NCBI GenBank assembly: GCA_001584585.1 | Contig: LSYV01000006.1 | Span: 2,740,149-2,771,305, forward strand | DNA length: 31,157 bases | Direction of reading: 5' to 3' | DNA from: Gonium pectorale | Taxonomy: Eukaryota; Chlorophyta; Chlorophyceae; Chlamydomonadales; Volvocaceae | Shown here: positions 1 through 9,937 of the stretch, piece after piece | How the letters are laid out: every line of letters begins with the position of its first letter | How positions within the stretch are numbered: position 1 is the stretch's first letter | The notes under the pieces: generated by a model | Told to the model about the DNA's origin: nothing | The model's database searches: none | The model's input: the letters and a program-made list of their open reading frames with translations, nothing else | Program-made: the position numbers and the translations under genes

Positions 1-102
1 TCCCTGAAATCGCTGATGAACGCGCTGCCACAGCGTCTGCCAGTGTCCTCTTACCTCCCTGACCCGCCCTCCCCCATCCCGCCTGCTGCTCCCATCCCGC
101 AG

Positions 103-1709
103 GCCCTGCAGCACCACTACACGCCCGCGCAGCTGGCCTCCCGGCGGCGGGTCGAGGTGCACGTGCTGGGCGCCTCGGGCTTCGAGGTGCCCGCCGACCG
201 CATCTGGGAGGAGCTGCTCAACCTGCTGCCGCCGTACGTGCCGGCGAAGGCGCCTGTGGCGCCGACGACCGATGCCGCCTCGGGGGCCGCTGCTGACGCC
301 AAGGCCGCCGTCGGTGACAACGTCGCGGACGCCGACGACGCCGACGAACACGGCGCGGGGCCGCGTGAGCTGCACGTGGCGTTTGTCGGTCCCGAGCTGT
401 CAGACATCATTGTGGAGGACAGCGACGGACTGGCGCTGCCGCAGGGGAGCGCCCTGGCGGTGCTGCCGCCCCCGCCGGGCCGCGCGATGCTGTACTCGTA
501 CCACCTGGCGCCCTACCAGGACTGGGTTGCGGGCCGCAAGCCGCGCCGTGACGGCGATGGCGGCGGGGTGGCGGCGGCGGTCAGCGGGGCCCGGCCGGCT
601 GCCTGGCGGCGCCCTGACCTGGCCGTCGCGTTCAACAGCGGGGTGGGTAGGCGGGCTGGCGGACCGGTGTGTGTGCGTGTGTGTGTATGCTGCTGCTTGC
701 TGTTCCGTTGTTCCGTGTGGGGGATCCGGCGTACTGTTGTGTTGGCGAAGGGTGCTATGACGTGTGGGTGTGTGGCCTTCAGTTGGCAAACACCCGCCCC
801 GCTGGCGCAGATGTCGGAGAGCGACCAGAAGCTGTGGGCGCCCGCCCTCGAGGCGCTCATACGGCACGCCGTACCCGTGGTGTTCACGTCGTACAACGAC
901 CAGGAGGCGGCGGCGGACGCTGGGGTGTGGCGAGCGGCGGGCGGGCAGGTGACGCACGGCCCGGAGCGCAACCCCTTCCGCGTATTGGAGCCGGTTGCGG
1001 AGCCGTCCGAGGTGAGCTTGGGGTGGAGGAGGAAGCGGAGGGAAGCGCGGGGGAGGGGCATGTGCGGGGGAGGGCCACCCCACGCACCGGCTACCGCCAT
1101 TGACTCAGGGGTGTCTCAAAACCGCGGTGCGGTGCAGGCGACGCGCCGTCGACGCGCCGTCGGGGGTGGGTGGGTGGGCGGGTAGCAAGCGGGACTCGCA
1201 CTTGCATTGGGCCCTTGGCGTCAGGACCCGCTTTCCAGTTGCACGGCCCGGGACTTGGCACGCTGCCGCTGCTGCCGCTTGCGCGTCTCGGTGGCGGTCT
1301 TCCGCCCTTCGTGCCTTCTGCCGCGCGGCACCCGCCGTGTCCGACGCGCTGTCGCTTACTTAAGCGGCGTGCTGCTGCTGCTGCTGCTGCTGCTGCTGGG
1401 TGTTGGGTGTGCGGGCGGTTTGAGCGAGGCATCCGGTGCGCCGTTGCCTCGGGCCCCTTCGACGGCGCATTCACGACTGCTCATACGATCGTCTCCACAC
1501 GAAGCTCGTTTGCCCTCCCCGCAGGTTGGACAGTCTAATTACCCATCACGCGATAGCCGTCAAGGAGTAACGCTCTACTTGGTTGTTGCCCCCACGTTCG
1601 CTTTGTTCCCTCCCCTCTGCAGGTGGACGTCTTTTACCACCAGAACTACTACTGGTGGTGCGGCAGGGCGGCGGCGGCGGGAGCTGCCGCGGCGACTCGG
1701 GAGCCCTAG
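103..1709 (+). CDS. MSS51-like protein, C-terminal part (5' end outside window)
   Basis: Three exons are supported: 103-642, 811-1011 and 1623-1709 (stop TAG at 1707-1709), all joined in phase 0. Splice signals are a pyrimidine tract ending CCCGCAG before 103, GGG|GTGGGT at 642, GCGCAG before 811, GAG|GTGAGC at 1011 and CTGCAG before 1623. The protein reads VEVHVLGASGFEV, then LHVAFVGPELSD, PDLAVAFNSG, VPVVFTSYNDQEA, NPFRVLEP and finally DVFYHQNYYWW. This order matches the C-terminal domain of MSS51/ZMYND17-type proteins, which usually follows an N-terminal MYND zinc finger; the finger must lie left of the window. Yeast MSS51 is a mitochondrial COX1 translation activator, but many homologues have no known role, so function here is inferred only at family level. 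A Pro/Ala-rich insertion around 240-360 separates two conserved blocks. Bases 1-102 are most likely intron; the exon containing them could instead extend upstream in frame. Confidence 0.82.
1372..1398 (+). repeat. (CTG)9 trinucleotide repeat in intron
   Basis: Nine uninterrupted CTG units lie in the 611-bp intron (1012-1622) between the last two exons of the MSS51-like gene. The run would read as Leu or Cys/Ala codons if retained, but lies outside the spliced frame. Confidence 0.9.
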
Positions 1710-2290
1710 CGAGCCATCGCTTCGGGCGCCTGGCATGGCGTGGCATGGGCCGCGGCTGTGGCTGGGGCTGTGGCTGCCTGGTTGCGTCCGACCCTGGCAT
1801 GGACCAGGCCGGCCCTGGCAGGTGGAACTGTCAGGGTATACGGGCAAAGACAGAGTGTAGTGGGTGAGTACTCTGGCTTGTGAATTTGGTCACGTTCCGA
1901 GTGCGCGCAAGGGACGGCGCGGTTCCGCCGCCAGGAAACAGCTGCGGGCATTCGATGCGGTCCTGGGTGGTGGATGCTGCTCGCCAATGGGTGTGGTACG
2001 GAGGAGGGTTGGGTGCCGTCCATGCATAACTGCGTACATGCTGCGGCTTCATACAACCTGGAGGTGAATGACAACTGAGCACAAGTGCGGGCGGGTACGT
2101 ACCGAGGGGCGCAGTAAACGGGTACTGTACGGCGGCCGAGGCTCGGTTGGGCGGCCGTCCTTGTCAGCGGCCCACGCGAAGATAACAATCGAGGCCAGCT
2201 CCGCGGCAGCGTTCCTGCGGGCTGCTGGGTGAGTGGGCGGGTTGTAGGGGCCAAAGCGTTGGGCATCCTGCATTGCACGCTGGGGATCTG

Positions 2291-2295
2291 TGTAA
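2291..2295 (+). terminator. Candidate TGTAA poly(A) signal of the MSS51-like gene
   Basis: This is the first TGTAA seen on the plus strand after the stop at 1709. TGTAA is the usual polyadenylation signal in volvocine algae. It implies a 3' untranslated region of about 600 bases. The motif is short, so this is only a candidate. Confidence 0.35.
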
Positions 2296-2299
2296 CTGT

Positions 2300-4734
2300 G
2301 GTGCTTGAGTTGTCCATTGCGCGATTGGTTTGCGTGGCTGAGCGGTCGTACGTGGCCGTACAGCGGCCGTAATGGTGTTATCACGTCATTTATGTATGCA
2401 CGGGTGGTAGGGGCGGCGCGGAGCGGCGTCGCGACGGACAGCCGACGTAGGTGGCGGCTGAGCGGCATGTGGGGGCGCACGTGTGGGTCTGATACATCAG
2501 GAACTGTTGGTCTTCTTGCTCGCTAGGTAACTGTGGATACGGATCGCCAGCAGGACGCAGGTTCAAGCTGCTGTGGGTGTCAGCCGCTCCAACTTTCTAT
2601 CCTCAACAAGCACTTTGCACTCATGTGGGCCCCGGGTTTGGGATGCGTACGCCACCAGTCCGCTGCCCGACGGGAGCTCATGCCCAGGCGCGGGCGGGAG
2701 GGGCCTTTGGGTCCCGCGCGCGTTTGCCACCTGCGCTGTGTGCGTACGACACATACCGCAGTGCGTTAGCTCGCGGGCGGAACTGACAAAGTCGATGGTG
2801 GGAGGGAAAGGCTCTGAGTGGATTATCGGTATGCTCAGTGATGGCATGTGTTTGGCTGTCCGGAACGAGGAGTGACTTCGCAGTCCCCGGGGGCCCGGCG
2901 GAGCTCGTACTTGGGCCTGCCGACGTCAATCGAGGGGGGGTCTGGTGCGTGAATGCTCGCAGGGCGCAACCAGGGCGCGCGGGGTCGGTGGGCGCCGTTC
3001 GCTTCCTTGGCATTGCGCACACGGGGTGGTTCCTGCGGTCGGTGGCGGCCGCCATGCGGATTGCGCACGGGTGATTGGTGTGCATCGGTGCGGGGGATGC
3101 GCTGGCTTGGCAGGAGCGGGGCTGCGGGGATGGGGCTTGCATGCGTGGGGGGGGGGGCGCACAGATGGTACGAGGGCCTCGCGGCGTGTGAGACTGAGTA
3201 ATGGTGAGGAACGGCGGCCGTGGTGCTGCAGTGCCGAGGGCCCCGAGGCAGAGAGCCAGGGTATTGAAGCCTTTGTGGTTTGTGTTTGGGTTGGCGCGGG
3301 CATTGCGGAGGCCACCTGACTCGGGTGTCCGTGTGTCCCTGCACTTGCCGCTCCAAGGAGGGATCCCAGGGCCCTGTCTGATAGCAACAGCAAGGGTAGC
3401 ATGGTGAGTCCCGCTGTAGGTTGCGCTGGTGTGGAGATATCCATGGACGGCTTAGGAGCTGTTGCTTGTCGCCCCGAACTGGTGTGTGCTGCGGTCGGAT
3501 ACCATCGTACGCAGTACCGACGAACGGGTTGCGGCAGCACGCGTGCGTGCGGGTGCGAACGACGAGTGCGGCGGCGTGGCGCGCCTGCTGCTGCTGCTGG
3601 TGTGCACGCACGCGCGCAAGGGGCAACGGCAACATAGTGGGGGCTGGGGGCAGCACCACGGGGCAGCACGGCGTACGTAGCTCCCACGAGAGCCCAACGC
3701 CGCTGTTGCCCCACCGGGTGAGCTGCGCATACAGGCCCTCATGCAGGCGCGCAAACCTGTTGAGTACGGCAGTCGCAACCTTGGCACACCACCCTTCGTA
3801 CAGCTTTCACACGGCTGTGGATCGTCCCGTCCCGCATCGGCACGAAAGAGATACACGCACGTAACATCTGTTTGTTTGGTGAGTTGGTGTGCCCCGATTC
3901 AGGGGGGACTCGGGCGCCACGCCCATACTAGGTCCTGTGGCCGGCATGGTACGGAACGGTTTTTGTGTTTCCCCAACGGTTTGCCCTGGGCTTACCCAGC
4001 AGCGTGCTATACTCGCGCTATCCGTCCCATCATAGCTTAAGTTTCTCATTTTCCGTCACCGTAAGCCGGGGGCGTACGTCCCCGCCACGACGTCGGGCAG
4101 GGCAGAGTAATTCCAAGCCCTTGCCCAGGACAACAGACAGTGTAGGGATCATACAAAGTGAGGTCGTTCTCAACAGCTCGGCAGCTGTACATCCTTGCAG
4201 CAAAATGCAGCTTTGGCGGGCTGGTTTGAGGCCTGGTCGCGACCCTCGCGACGCCAATGGCAGTCGTGATCAACATGTCGGGACTAAGCTGGATAGCTCG
4301 ATGGCAGCGTATCGGTTTCCGTTTTGTGGCCGCCTTGTGCAAGCCACGTCTTTGGCCGCTGCACTCTGCTGCAACTCCTTGCGATTGCTGAGTGGATGGA
4401 GGACAATGAGGCCGCCGATGCGGGCTCGCTGATTGTCCTCTTCGACCGGGCGCAGGGCGCAGGTGGGCGCGCCCCGCCGGTACTTGCCAATTCCACACAC
4501 GGGGATTATGCTCCTATCCTATTTGGTGGGGACGAGTGCACGTGTACGGCTCCTATTGCGTCCCTGTATTGGCGCCGGCGGGCAGCATCCCAAAGGCATC
4601 CAAAGAAAGCCCATCCATTGACCCCCCTTGGGGCGGCGCCTTTGGACTGCCCTGGCGCATTATCGGCCGTGTGTTCCCAAGGCAGGCAGCGGCCAGAGTC
4701 CAAGGGACAGCTCTGCCCACCGCATAGGGGCTGA
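2300..4734. other. Intergenic DNA without a supportable gene
   Basis: Several open frames cross this stretch on both strands and overlap each other. They have no consistent domain, no splice structure and compositions rich in Arg, Pro, His and Cys, as expected from random frames in GC-rich DNA. I see no tRNA or rRNA signature and no large repeat. It probably holds the end of the MSS51-like transcript and the upstream region of the ankyrin gene at 5002. Confidence 0.55.
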
Positions 4735-5001
4735 CAGGCGCATGTTGGACAACCTCGGAAAACCAGGTTGGAGAGCTCGGGTCTTTCCGCCTCGCAGCGC
4801 GACAACCCCCCCGAAAAAGCGACACAGGCGCTTGCCCCGCTGCTGCTGCTTCGGTGACACACCGCGCCCGCCGGCTGCCCCCGCCCGCCGGCCACCCCGG
4901 GGGTAGCCGCCCCACCTCACCTCACCGCCGCGAGCTGCAGCGGCCACAAACGCCACCGTCGCCCGTCACCGCTGCAGTGCGCTCGCGCTCGTGCCCTGCC
5001 C

Positions 5002-6024
5002 ATGAAGAACTCATCCCCGCCGTGCCCTGCTGGGGTTGCCAGGGTGTTTCTGGCCCCAGTCGAGGTGCTGAGCGCAGCACCCGGCCAGGCCGTCTGTCGT
5101 TCCGAGCCAACTGACGACGGCGACCCACGCGACCCACGGGACCCCGATCACAGCCTCGGCTTCCCCGTTGGCCTGCCTTCGCCTTTGCTGCAGCGGGTCC
5201 TGATGGCGGCCGGTGGCGGCGCCGCCGGGGCCGTGCGCTCCTGCCGCGCGCTGCACGCTGCCTGGCTGGAGGCGCTGGCCTGTCCGCGCACGGCGGCGGT
5301 GCGGCTCATCTCCAAGCACGGCTCCGAAAATGCGGCTCTCCAAGTGTACGACCAGCCCGAACTGCTGAGGCTCCTGGCCGCCGTTGGTCAGCCACGGCTC
5401 GTCCTGCCCCCAGTGTCGCCGCCGTCGTACACAGCGCAGCCGCACAGCAGCCACAACGCGCCAGACTCAACCGCAGTGTCCTGCTATTGCCCGGATGCGC
5501 AGGGAGCCACTGCGCGGTCGGCGGTGGCGCTTCCCGCGCCCTCAGCTGCCGCAGGCTCTGCCCTCAGCGGCGCCGCTGCCGCCGCCGACAGCGACGCCCT
5601 GGACGCCGCCGCCTGGTCCCTGTTGGTCGATCTCTACGACCTGGGCGCCGCCGTGGTGCCAAGGGCAGAGGACCTCCTGCTTCGCGCTGCAGAGGTGGGC
5701 CATACCGCGGTGGCCGCCCAGCTGCTGGACTGGTGCCCCGCGGCCGCGGCCGGCCCGGGCGGCTCCACTGCGCTCTGCCTTGCCGCCCGGTGGGGCCACC
5801 TGCCGGTGGTGCGGCTTCTCTTGCGCCGCGGCGCCGACCCGAACGGGGGCCGCGTGCTGCGGCCGCTGCTGTTCGCGTGCGAGGGCGGGGACGGCAACGC
5901 GGGCGTGGTGGGGGCGCTGCTCGAGGCGGGCGCGGACTCGGGCGTGCGTTGTGCTGGGGGCGCGAGGCTGTCGGACAGACTACGGGAGGCGGGGAGCTGG
6001 GGACTGCTGGCGCTGCTGAGCTGA
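5002..6024 (+). CDS. F-box-like ankyrin protein, single exon
   Basis: This 340-residue frame starts at the first in-frame ATG after the stop at 4732-4734. Residues about 50-95 (LPSPLLQRVLMAA, then AVRSCRALHAAWLEALA) have the spacing and hydrophobicity of an F-box-like helical module, but the match is loose. Residues about 110-190 are a low-complexity Ala/Ser/Pro linker. From about 195 onwards come ankyrin-type repeats: STALCLAARWGHLPVVRLL with RRGADPN, then PLLFACEGG with VVGALLEAGAD. A closing helical segment, RLREAGSWGLLALLS, looks like a natural C-terminal cap, so the gene seems complete. F-box-ankyrin proteins commonly recruit targets to SCF ubiquitin ligases, but no substrate can be named. 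Unlike the long ankyrin gene on the other strand, it has no introns. No TGTAA lies within 1.2 kb after its stop, so the 3' end is uncertain. Confidence 0.72.
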   Translation: MKNSSPPCPAGVARVFLAPVEVLSAAPGQAVCRSEPTDDGDPRDPRDPDHSLGFPVGLPSPLLQRVLMAAGGGAAGAVRSCRALHAAWLEALACPRTAAVRLISKHGSENAALQVYDQPELLRLLAAVGQPRLVLPPVSPPSYTAQPHSSHNAPDSTAVSCYCPDAQGATARSAVALPAPSAAAGSALSGAAAAADSDALDAAAWSLLVDLYDLGAAVVPRAEDLLLRAAEVGHTAVAAQLLDWCPAAAAGPGGSTALCLAARWGHLPVVRLLLRRGADPNGGRVLRPLLFACEGGDGNAGVVGALLEAGADSGVRCAGGARLSDRLREAGSWGLLALLS

Positions 6025-6636
6025 CGCGGCAAAGTTGAAAAAGAGAACCAGAAACGGGGAAGGCAGTTGAGGGCTGGGCGCGGTGTGGTGTGGGTTATGC
6101 GACCAGCGCTGTTCGGTCATGTCGCTCGACATGTGGGTATATTTGATGCCACGGATGCGAATGGCGCTGATGGTTTCCTAGTGGGAAAGTTCACATGAGC
6201 TAGTTTGGTCAGGACTCGCATGGTGGGCGTGCGGCGAGCGGGGATGGGCTGCACGGCGTCTACCGGCCTTGCGTACGTGTTGAGCCGTACAACCGTCCCG
6301 GTCATCCGCAGTGCCTCCGTATGCAGCGGTGGGCGGAGCAGGGGGCGGGCACAGGCAAATGCGCCTGGTGACGCTGTTGTCCGTTTGGTGCCCTATCTAC
6401 ACGGCAGCCGTACTGGGCAGCGTGTCATTTAAGTCGCGCGGCGCATGGGGTTGGCTGCGGCGCAGCGTGAGGGCTGCAGGCAGCACGCAGTGCAGCTTCC
6501 ACGCAATCATCTGTCTGGTGTAGGTGCGATGCTCCAGAACTCCCATGTGAATTCTTGGGGACGCGTTGAGGCTGGCAAGGGGCCAAGGGTGAACGAGCAT
6601 CAACCCGAAATTCGTGAGACTTCGGTCCTCAACGGT

Positions 6637-6665
6637 TACGACTTGCCAGGATGTTGGCAGCTTGG
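6637..6665 (+). repeat. 29-bp dispersed direct repeat, copy 1
   Basis: This block begins TACGACTTGCCAGGATG and matches 8746-8774 at 28 of 29 positions. Both copies lie in the same intergenic stretch in the same orientation. Confidence 0.75.
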
Positions 6666-7316
6666 ACCTTTGGCTTGTCTAAAGTGAACTAGGGGTCCTT
6701 GCTTCTTGGCGACCCGTGGGCGACCCGCGATTGGGCCCGTCCTTCAAATGCACGCCTTTGCCCTTGCGCGACCTGCTGCCGCGCCACAGGGTTGTTGTGG
6801 CGGCCGGTCTGGGTGCCTGTGTGGGCACGCGCCGGCAATCATGGCGGCCACCGTGATGGCGGCCACCTGTGCCCCCTGCGCAGGCCTGCGCACCTGCTGG
6901 GGGGCGGTGTGGAGGTTCTGCAGGGCGGGGGGAGGGGAGGCGCTTGCCCGCCCGGTAAAACAGACTTCTGTGCAGAGCCGTTCATTGGTTGGGAGGTCGT
7001 TAGGTGTGTTGGCATGCAGTTGGCTCGGTGCTGTCGACCTACATTGGACATGTACGGAAGGGTTTATGTACTGGACATGCAGATCCATAGCGCGTTTTCA
7101 ATACACACTAAACCCACGAACCGCTCAGGTTCTTTTCTGCAATTGCCAAGTTTGCATACGTGCCCCCACAGCGCCAAGTTGGTGTCTGTGTCATGTTGCG
7201 CTCTTTGTGTTTCGTGTTCTGGGCCTCACGGCTAAGACAACGGGTGTTTCACCCACTCTGCTATGGCGGGTCGGTAGCCAATCGGCTCGTGTGGCCTGCA
7301 GCCCCTCTGGGGAGCC

Positions 7317-7321
7317 TGTAA
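7317..7321 (+). terminator. Weak candidate TGTAA poly(A) signal
   Basis: This is the first TGTAA found after the single-exon ankyrin gene, but it is about 1.3 kb past the stop codon. That is long for a 3' untranslated region and may be chance. Confidence 0.15.
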
Positions 7322-7745
7322 TCTGCATCTGTTTCTTGTCTGATGGGGGGGGGCGGAAGGAACGTCACCTGCCTTGCTTTGTACCTGCCCGCCTACTGGA
7401 GACGCCGCGCCTTCGGGCATGTATAAGCGTAGAGGCGGGCTCCCTCTTTCATCCCAACTTTCTCTTTTTATGTTGTGCGGAATGTGGCTGTCAAGTCTCG
7501 CATGCATTGTCTATCTACGCAGCTTGTCAACCGTGATGTGAAGTATGCGTGCCCATGTGGGGCGGACCTATGATGTCTGCCTCCTGGCTGCCCGGTCCAT
7601 GTGCACTGGGAACCCTGGAGGCTGGACGCAGAGCTGTCCATCCGGCGCGCATGCATTATGAGTACCTCCTTGACTTCTCCACTGCAGCCTTCCGTTTTCC
7701 TCCCTCTGTGCTCTTGGCACTCTACCTGACAAATGGCACAGCTTT

Positions 7746-7827
7746 CAGACAGCATCCTGCCCACACCCGGGCTACTCCCAGAACGCAGCACAGCGTGCAG
7801 CAACTCCGCGGTACAAGTCCACGACCG
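7746..7827 (+). repeat. 82-bp dispersed direct repeat, copy 1
   Basis: The segment starting CAGACAGCATCCTGCCC matches 9305-9386 at 72 of 82 positions by eye. The first 35 bases are identical. Neither copy has a coding signature. Confidence 0.85.
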
Positions 7828-7899
7828 TCACCGAGCGACCCATGGTGCAGCTAGGCCCTGCCCAAGGCCCACACGACTATTGGCCACTGGTGCCGCTAG

Positions 7900-7937
7900 C
7901 AGGAACATGGGCATCAGCGACATCAGCGCCAGCCGGG
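7900..7937 (-). pseudogene. Relic matching the last exon of the membrane-protein gene
   Basis: These 38 bp match 26877-26914 at 35 positions. On the minus strand both read RLAL, one differing residue, then SLMPMFLL. The similarity stops sharply on both sides: the true exon continues GRRIYRG and the relic AAPVANS. It is too short to encode anything and is best read as a stray duplicate of part of a transmembrane exon. Chance convergence in Leu/Met-rich coding DNA is the alternative. Confidence 0.5.
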
Positions 7938-7975
7938 ATGGCGCTGATGTGGAGATGGCGCTGATGTGGAGATGG
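7937..7975 (+). repeat. 17-bp tandem repeat, about 2.3 units
   Basis: The unit GATGGCGCTGATGTGGA occurs at 7937-7953 and 7954-7970, followed by a partial third unit. It begins at the edge of the membrane-exon relic. Confidence 0.85.
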
Positions 7976-8085
7976 CTGCACACCCTGTGCACAAAGACAC
8001 AGGCGACAGGGGAGAATTGAGCTGCGAGCGAGAGCTAGATGAGGGCGCTGGGGTCGGTATTCTCTGTACTGTAAGGGTGGCGTGG

Positions 8086-8157
8086 CATTGCCAGTTTCCG
8101 CTGGCCACAGCCTGCGAGCCGAGCCTGCCACCGGTTCCTATGACCCTGGGCTAGGTG
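8086..8157 (+). repeat. 72-bp near-tandem duplication, copy 1
   Basis: The block beginning CATTGCCAGTTTCCGCTGG and ending GGGCTAGGTG recurs at 8177-8255 after a 19-bp spacer. Confidence 0.9.
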
Positions 8158-8176
8158 CTTGCCTTCCCGCGCCCCC

Positions 8177-8255
8177 CATTGCCAGTTTCCGCTGGGCACA
8201 GCCTGCGAGCCGAGCCTGCCACCGGTTCCTATGAGCTATGACCCTGGGCTAGGTG
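8177..8255 (+). repeat. 72-bp near-tandem duplication, copy 2 with a 7-bp insertion
   Basis: This copy differs from 8086-8157 by one substitution and a 7-bp insertion (an added AGCTATG next to an existing CTATGA). The near identity points to a recent local duplication. Confidence 0.9.
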
Positions 8256-8683
8256 TAACAGCGCGCGCCCAAGTTCCTTAATTATTCCTTCCTACGTTTA
8301 GCATCACGCGTATATCAGTATGATGCGTGCACCCTAGCGCCCTGCGCGTGGCTCTTCCCACCCTTTCCAACAGCACTTGCGGGGACTACCACCTTACGGG
8401 CAAAGCCAGTGATATGTGTCGCTTGCTTTCCGCCGCGTTGCTTGTTAATGCCAAGGGTCACGGTGGGCACACTACCCATGATTGCAGGGCACCCACCATC
8501 GCTCTGGTGATAGCAGCAGAAACGTGAGGGAGGGCACTCTCTCCGGTTTGCGTCAGTATTGCGCCGATATGATTCAGTATCCTGGTCACTTCTGGGGATA
8601 TGCCTACTCAGACTGGGGCTGAGATGTGGCCCCGAAAGGGGTACACAACGTATTGTGATGACGTGTTGTGTGGCAGGGCCAGC

Positions 8684-8731
8684 GTACTAATACGTAATAT
8701 GTACGGTACGTACGGTACGCAGTACGCGTAC
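8684..8731. repeat. TACG-rich palindromic block
   Basis: GTAC or TACG is repeated many times here (for example GTACGGTACGTACGGTACG), giving overlapping short palindromes. It is non-coding and stands out against its surroundings. Confidence 0.6.
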
Positions 8732-8745
8732 TGTGCAACCCTGGG

Positions 8746-8774
8746 TACGACTTGCCAGGATGTTGGCAGCCTGG
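8746..8774 (+). repeat. 29-bp dispersed direct repeat, copy 2
   Basis: Matches 6637-6665 at 28 of 29 positions, immediately after the TACG-rich block. Confidence 0.75.
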
Positions 8775-9304
8775 GCCTCAAAAGAGAAGCCTGCTGCCAT
8801 AGAAGGTATGGAGTTTGAAGCGTCTGCGTATTTTGCTGGCGTCCCCTCAGCCCCTGGTCGACTCCACACCGGTTCCACAGCTTGAGAACATCCCAGACAC
8901 CAGGACACCCCGTGCCTTACAGCCCTTTCAACCCACTAATCAAACCGCAAGACAGGCACCGGTCGGTACTGATCCAAGCAAGGCAGTTCCAGTGCGCCCA
9001 GTGTGCAGTCGTCCCTGAAACTCCATTGTCAGTGACGTTATGAGCACCCAGGTGGCTTCCGGGGATAGCGATACCGGGCGTACGCGGTGTGGACGGATTG
9101 ACAGGCCCTCCCCACACCTATCGCAGCTAGCCACCGCGAAGCATGCTCTCGAAAGTAGGGAGGCGTAACCGCCGGTACACACTGACAGCTTACACATTGG
9201 CGGGAGGGGCGTCGGTAAGCCTCCCTTCACAGAGCACGTTGTCAAGAGGCCGAACGCAAGATCACGAATGGCACTGCTTCAAGAACCCGGGTCTAACTCA
9301 CACC

Positions 9305-9386
9305 CAGACAGCATCCTGCCCACACCCGGGCTACTCCCAAAACGCCTCGCAGCATACAGCAACTCCGCGGAGTAGGTCCACGACCG
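9305..9386 (+). repeat. 82-bp dispersed direct repeat, copy 2
   Basis: Matches 7746-7827 at 72 of 82 positions, same orientation, about 1.5 kb away. It may lie in or just beyond the 3' end of the long ankyrin transcript. Confidence 0.85.
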
Positions 9387-9708
9387 CATGCTAAGCAGCA
9401 GGGCAGTAACTTGTCGCACCTACGTAGCCTACCTACGCGGTTGCCGCCTATCAGGCGGCATGCAATCCCCTTCACGCCGGTCCGGCGCAACCAACATGCC
9501 CACGCACCAACCCGATGCCGCCTTCGATTTGTCAACGCATCGAGTGTTTGCATGCGTCCTGTGTGCAATCGGAGGTTCGCAGCCCCCGCGTCGCCTCAAG
9601 CACGCAACGCCATGCGATACGGTACCCGATCAAATCCTCCAAACCACCCTTCATGTGGTCTACTTGCACATGACAAGATCGGTGAAGACAACAGTTCAAA
9701 TTTGATGC

Positions 9709-9713
9709 TTACA
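9709..9713 (-). terminator. Candidate TGTAA poly(A) signal of the long ankyrin gene
   Basis: TTACA on the plus strand is TGTAA on the minus strand, about 225 bases after the stop codon at 9938-9940. Position and motif suit a volvocine 3' end. Another TGTAA on this strand lies at 9190-9194. Confidence 0.5.
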
Positions 9714-9937
9714 CGCAAGACTGTAACACCGCCGCCAGACGCAATGCGGCCACCCGCGCAGCAACATGCACACCCGCTTTCCGCCAGCAACGGTGTCCTG
9801 CCCCGTATGCCCCGCGTGCGAACGGCGCATGTATCCTTCCAGGTGCGGCTGGTCCCGACGAGCCCCGTCGCGTGGTGGACTCGCTTGACAGCGCGGCTCC
9901 CCACCGCCTTCCCGCTCGGGTGCCACTGACCCGTGGG

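Noticed and set aside
16..1185. A 389-codon open frame as one continuous exon
   Set aside because: The family match stops at 642 and resumes at 811 with good splice sites between. The intervening part is a GT-rich run, and the end lacks DVFYHQNYY, which lies in frame only after splicing to 1623.
2835..3714. Two overlapping minus-strand open frames of 274 and 262 codons
   Set aside because: They overlap in different frames, are rich in Pro, Arg, His, Gln and Cys, and contain no recognisable motif. Long chance frames are common in such GC-rich DNA.
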